64,000 nucleotides of DNA from Cinclus cinclus. Its lineage: Eukaryota; Chordata; Aves; Passeriformes; Cinclidae. The stretch lies in the NCBI RefSeq assembly GCF_963662255.1, contig NW_026912196.1, positions 942,501 through 1,006,500 on the forward strand. Reading direction: 5' to 3'. A program made the translations under genes and the position numbers. Shown in pieces: positions 58,734 to 64,000 of this stretch. The notes under the pieces were generated by a model that saw only the letters and a list, made by a program, of their open reading frames with translations, was not told the origin of the DNA and searched no databases. How positions within the stretch are numbered: the stretch's first letter is position 1; every line of letters starts with the position of its first letter.

Positions 58734-60212
58734 TCTCTATTAATACGTTTGTCTTCCAAAGCAACCACTACATCTACTGAATTCTTGCCTCCCTGTGGTT
58801 TCCTTTGCTTCTGCATTTGGCCTTTGCTTTTTACTTCCTTGCCCTGCCCTGCCCATTAATCTCTCTTTCTGTTGACCCACAGGTTTTCAGCTTATTTTCT
58901 CCTGTTGTCTGACTGAGGAGGGCCAGTGACAGACACTTGGCTGTCACTTGATCGACAGAGAGGTTTAACCATGGTCACCTTTCCTAAGCCTTCTCTTCTG
59001 GGCACAGCCAGCAATGTCAGGGCTCTGTCAGGTGCCCAGCCCTGAGCTGGGCTCATGCCCCGCTCACAGCCACAGGGGCATCCAGGGACACGAGTCCTTC
59101 CCTGGCACACACACACACAGTTCATTGCAGCACGGGCAGCGGCTCCCTGGGCTCTGCTGCCGCTGCCAGAGCCTGGCAGGGAGCTCAGCCCTGCTGGTGT
59201 CACCCTGCCCTGCCCCTGCCCCAGGTGCCCCACAGCCGGAGGGATGGACACGGGGAGCTCTGGGCACAGGAGCTCATCCCAGCCCTGCATTCAGGAGTTC
59301 CCAGGGGACCTTACTCTCTGGAAACTCCAGGAAGAGCTGAAGGTGTTTGTGCTCCCTGGGTTTATGTCGTCGTCGTCCCCACCCCCACCCCACACAGAGG
59401 ATGCTCAGGGCTGTGTCTTGTCCTTGCACTGCAAACACAGACTCCTGACCCGGTCACTTGATGTCCCTCCATGGAGGGAAGAGCAACCTCTGTGACCTGG
59501 GCTGAGAGGCCACTGCTGGAAGCAGCGCTGCCTTTGCAAGGGCACACCTGGGGGCCACCACCCTGAACACTGCCACATTTTTCTCTTCACTGCTGATTTC
59601 CTCTCCAGGGCACTGTGTTGGGCACATCCTTGAGAACAAATTGGGAAGAAGATTGAAGCTTTCGGGCCCTGCTCCGGGGACATGCCCTTGCACCATGGAA
59701 ATGCTGTTGTAGAGCCCAGCTCTGTCCCAGCAGTGCCCACAACCTGTCCTTGCCTGCAGTCTCTGGACAGTCACCCAGCAGGGCAGGGACCAAGCTGAGA
59801 GAGCCCTGAGGCCTTAAACCAGCACAGGGGCTCTGAAGGGGAGTGTGGAAGTGAAGGAAGAGGAGGTTACACAGGAGAAGCCCTGGGGCTCCCTGGCAAT
59901 GCTGTTCTGCTGGGACTCTTCTCCCCCTGCTCTGCCCACAGGCACTGACCCTGCAGCTCCAGAGATGTCAGGGAGGAAAGATGTCAGGCAAACAAGACAA
60001 CACAGAGTTCTTTCTGTTGTTTCAGCACACACTTACTGTACTAGAGCTCCCCATTTCTACAGTCTCTGGGTCACACTAGAAAGGCAAATACTGAAATATT
60101 TGCCTGAACAGTCCAAGATTTTGGTGCGAGCAAGTTCTCAGAAGTGTAACACCTGTGTCAGCAGCAAAAATACGGGACACAAAGTGGGCATTAATGAGTA
60201 ACTTAGTAACAG

Positions 60213-61166
60213 CTATGCAGAAGAATGACAGTTCATTGCTTCTGAAAACCACTCAGTGATCATTGTCCTCAGGGTGTCCTTCAGGTCCTGGTTCCTCAGG
60301 CTGTAGCTGAGGGCGTTCAGGGCTGGAGGCAGCACTGAGTACAGAAGTGACAGTGCCAGATGCAGGGATGGACAGGAGATGGAGGGGGGCTTCAGGTAGG
60401 CAAACATGACAGTGCTGAGGAACAGGGAGAGCACGGCCAGGTGAGGGAGGCAGGTGGAAAAGGCTTTATCCCATCCCTGCTCAGAGGGGATCCTCAGCAC
60501 AGCCCTGAAGATCTGCACATAGGAGAAAACAATGAATACAGAAGAAGCAAATGCTAAACAGGTACCACCCATGAGTAGGCCAAGTTCCCTGGGGTAGAAT
60601 TTGGAGCAGGAGAGCTTGAGGATCTGGGGCATTTCACAGAAGAATTGGCCCAGGGAATTGCCCCGGCACAGGGGCAGTGAAAATGGACTGGGAGTGTGCA
60701 TGAGAGCATGGAGAAAGCCACTGGCCCAGGCAGCTGCTGCCATGTGGGCACAAGCTCTGCTGCCCTGGGGGATCCCCTAGTGCAGGGGTGTGCAGATGGA
60801 CACGTAGTGCTTGTAGCACACGAGGGTCAGGAGATACTACTCTGCTGTGGTAAAGAACAGCAAGCAAAAGAGCTGTACAGCACATCCTGCACAGGAGATG
60901 GGCCTGGTGCCCCAGAGGGAATTGTGCATGGCTTTGGGGACAGTGGTGCAGGTGGAGCCCAGGTCGCTGAGGGCCAGGTTGAGCAGGAAGAAGAACATGG
61001 GGGTGTGCAGGTGGTGGCCGCAGGCTACGGCGCTGATGATGAGGCCGTTGGCCAGGAGGGCAGCCAGGGAGATGCCCAGGAAGAGGCAGAAGTGCAGGAG
61101 CTGCAGCTGCCACGTGTCTGCCAATGCCAGCAGGAGGAAGTGGCTGCGGGAGCTGCTGTTGGACAT
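60213..61166 (-). pseudogene. Olfactory receptor, family 14-like, pseudogene, copy 3
   Basis: Same 318-codon frame with the same two TAG codons and KHY. One copy-specific replacement near the C terminus (DTLRT for DILRT). Confidence 0.9.
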
Positions 61167-62544
61167 TTCTTCACTCCGGGCATTGGAGACTGTAGAAAGA
61201 AGGCAATGACAAGCTGGGACAGATTTCCCTTGGTCATTTCTGGTCTAATTTCTTGGGAATCTCACCAATATGACTTCTCTTCCTAGGGGGGATCTTGGCG
61301 CAGCTTCTTTGTTTTTGAGCTCTGGTTTGTCTTGCTGCCTCATCTTCAGCATTGCTCTCAGCCTGCACACTGGGGAGCTCAGAGGGAAAACTGGGCTCCC
61401 TGTGCCCAGGGCAGTCAGACCTGCTGGTCCCCACACAAGTGCACTTTGCTCATGGCAACTCCATTTTAGACAAATGAAATTGAAAATGTTCTTAAACAAT
61501 AAAGTGGACTTTTTAAAGTCTCCAATTTCAAAATCATTGAACCCTGGAGGCACTGATGGCAGGTGGGGACAAGAAATAGAAAGGTGTCCCTGGTGCTGAG
61601 CTCACCTGGATGTGTTTCAGGAATGCAAAGGCCAAAGCCTGAGCCCCAGTCCCTGGCAAGGCAGATCCTGTCCCTCCCTCATTGCTCAGGGCTCTTCCCG
61701 GGGCCAGCAGCCATGGCCAAAGTGCTGCAGGAGTTGGCTCTGGCAGGGCCTTTCAGCTGCTGCCCATCCCTGTGCCCTCTGCAGCCCAGGCTGTCCTACG
61801 GTGCCCATGCCCTGCCCCTCTGTCCCTGCAGGCTGTCCTCAGCCCCCGGCTGCCCCACCTCGCTGGCCCCTTCCTTTGCTGCCAGCTCTGCCTCCTGCCT
61901 GCCTCTGCCTGGCCACACAAAGCCTTGGGCTGCTCCACACTCTTTCTGGGGGATTTCTTGCACCACAGCCCTGCCCTGGCAGAGAAATTCCTTTCTCCTT
62001 GGGTCCAGTCTGGCCCTCCCCAGCGGCCCTTGGCATTAATCTTTTCTATCTCTGGCTGTTTTCTGCCATGTCAAAAGGATCCACCATCTCTGAAACCACC
62101 CTTCAGGCACTCCCAGGGCTCTCCTCCACCATCCTCAGCCTCCACTCCACTGAGCACAGAGCTCCTTTGTCCCTGTATCGTGGTCATGTGCTTGAGGCCT
62201 CCAAACCCCATCCCAGGAGATCTCTGGACTTTCTCCAAGATGTTGGCAAATAAACCAATTCTGCTCATAGTCTGAGAAATTCACCGCAGGACCAGGCCAG
62301 CCTGACCTGTCTATCCTGGCTACTTTTGTCTGGGAGCAATCCTTGGGTATATGGAATTTGGGAGGCCAAATTCCAATTTAGGTCATGGTCAGGAAGGACA
62401 AGAAGGCCGGTTCTTTTCCCTAGGAAGGAAGGCACAGAGCCCCAGTGCTCCAGAGACTGATGAGAGGCAGCCCTGGACATTCCATGGGCAGCCAGACCTG
62501 TCAGGTAGCCCCTGGGAGGCCAAGCCAGCCAGACCTGTTCCATG
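61167..62544. other. OR upstream region, copy 3, non-coding
   Basis: Direct copy of 3374-4751; nothing further recognised. Confidence 0.5.
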
Positions 62545-64000
62545 TGTGATAATTGATAAAAGATTCGTGTCAATCATAAAAGTAGCTGGGTTTGTATAAA
62601 CCAGAATACTCAGGTCTGAAATGAAGCATGGACATTAGACAGAGAAAATACATATGATTAAATAATTTTGTTTAAATCCCCCTATTATGAATATTATGAT
62701 TTTTTATTAAATTGTATCTGATACCAGTTTGTAAAACGGGGGTTTCCCACGGCCTGAAAGATATTGCAAAATCAGATTTCCTGCATTTGTATAATCAATT
62801 GCAGCCTAAAAGATTTTGCACTACCAGATTTCCTGCCTTGGTGTAATCAATTGCAACTCAGCTGTTAAGACAAGACCCCCATGTCTACTGTTCCTTATCT
62901 ACCAAGACCACATGGCTGCTTGGCAAACTGTCCCGAGACTACAAGGAGAACCATCCTATAAAAAGGAGCTGCCAACCAACGTTCGACGGAGCGTGGAGTG
63001 GGCGCTGACCCCTCACGTTCCCCAGCGCTGCTTGCTCCATCTATACCAAATAAAGCAATCTAAATTTTGCTAAATATTGAGACTTTGTTTCTCATTTATA
63101 ATAATTTGGTGCTGAAACCTGGGACATCCTTGGAGCCTTGAGAGGCACTGCAATTTCAGGGAGGCGCCCCGCTCCCACGGCCCCGGTTCCTCAGTGGTTC
63201 TCAGGACCCATGGACGTACCTCACGATATAGACTGAGCAAGGAAAAAAACTCCCCGGAAGACCACGGCAAAATCACCTGTCATTCTTGTGCACGCAGACC
63301 CAGACAGGAGCGTCGAAGCCGTAAGTGACTGTCTGGTTTGGTGGAGGTGACTGTGTGCTTGCTGAACGAAACGTGGATTTTTCCACGAACCGAGTGTGGA
63401 GTCCTTCTGTCCGCGGTTCTGGTTTCCCGCCAGGGGCCCGGCCGGTGAAGGGACGAAGCGAGTGCTGCTTTTTCCCATCCTAACCCAGGTAGAGGCCAGG
63501 TTCTTTTCCCATCCCAACCCAGGCAGAGGTGGGACTTGGGGGGAGGGACTTGGGGGGGGGAAAGAATGGAGAGCAACACAGGAGTCACGGGGGAAGAGGG
63601 AAAAAGCTGCTTTTTCCCATCCCAAGCCCAGGTAGAGGCAGAATTCCTTCCCATCCTGACCCAAGGAGAGGCAGGATCCGGGTGGAATACAAGAGGAAGC
63701 ACAAATACCTCAAGATAGTCCTTTGAGGTAAAAATAGGACAAAGAAAGAGGAAGGTTTTAAGTCCAAACAACCCACGAAGGGTTCAAAGTTCTTAAAAAC
63801 AAAATAAAAAAAAATAAAAAAAAAAAGAAAAAAGAAGGCCAGTAGGTTGCCAGAAATACCACCGGGCAGCACTTTGGGAATGACGTTGGGACACAAGGGA
63901 ATTATACAAAAGAAAAAGTAAAGAAAAAAATGGAGTTGTGGGGCATTAAACACTTAGGATGCTTGTAAAGAACCATTTAACAGAGAGGAATGTGACTGTG
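62545..64000 (+). mobile_element. ERV-S copy 3, 5' part (cut by window end)
   Basis: LTR at 62545-63106, tRNA-Phe-type primer site at 63107-63124 with both CpG-decay changes, then leader. Gag would begin at about 63959 and leaves the window. Confidence 0.8.

Larger units (their letters stand above)
58734..64000 (+). repeat. Spacer module S3 (cut by window end)
   Basis: Direct copy of S1 (offset about 57793). Non-coding 58734-60212 with (CA)7 at about 59106-59119, receptor pseudogene, upstream region 61167-62544, then the 5' part of ERV-S. Confidence 0.9.

Noticed and set aside
1..64000. Whole palindrome as a simple foldback read or assembly artefact
   Set aside because: Arms differ by single bases, repeat lengths and a whole provirus, and the solo LTR is a true recombinant, so a mere duplicated read cannot explain it; span by long reads would still be worth having.
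1..64000. CRISPR array, tRNA or rRNA genes
   Set aside because: No evenly spaced short repeats with unique spacers and no recognisable tRNA or rRNA signatures; the tRNA-like match at 5315 is a retroviral primer site.

Overview
This window looks like passerine-bird nuclear DNA from an ampliconic (multicopy, palindrome-rich) region. The evidence is PIM1-like kinase genes with vertebrate PIM exon phases, OR14-type avian olfactory receptor pseudogenes, a CR1 LINE 3' end, two families of decayed endogenous retroviruses (ERVs), a GC-rich CpG-island promoter and the absence of any prokaryotic operon structure. Most long open frames lie in GC-rich DNA that happens to lack stops on both strands and are not genes.

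Layout. The whole window is one array built from three modules. R is an arm of about 8 kb holding A block, X-box-like cluster, ERV-E provirus, CR1 end and D block. P is the PIM spacer, about 6 kb. S is a spacer of 8.49 kb holding the olfactory receptor pseudogene and the truncated ERV-S. The order is: R0' partial (1-938), S1 (939-9427), R1 (9428-about 13390), P1 (about 13391-19382), R1' inverted (about 19383-27823), S2 inverted (27824-36310), R2 (36311-about 44290), P2 (about 44291-50290), R2' inverted (about 50291-58733), S3 (58734-64000, cut by the window). R and R' form the arms of palindromes centred near 18.6 kb and 47.5 kb. The P modules are in the same orientation, 30.9 kb apart, so the base unit is a 30.9-kb tandem repeat with S flipped in the middle copy. 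R1 is 4.0 kb shorter than the other arms because its ERV-E has collapsed to a solo LTR.

Genes. The only apparently functional protein-coding genes are two near-identical PIM1-like serine/threonine kinases on the plus strand (exons 2-6 at 15695-17662 and 46608-48569). Their kinase cores are complete. The first exon is uncertain and is Pro/Arg-rich. Each is followed by a decayed second PIM-like copy. The three olfactory receptor copies share two nonsense codons. ERV-S is a class I (gamma-like) element with a tRNA-Phe-type primer site and no 3' end. ERV-E retains two LTRs, a dUTPase remnant and an env transmembrane remnant.

Expansion of PIM1-like kinases in songbirds is established (reported for zebra finch). 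The nested array, the mapped LTR-LTR deletion, the flipping spacer and the X-box-like cluster with a TATA box pointing at each PIM gene are read directly from this sequence; their functional meaning is inference.
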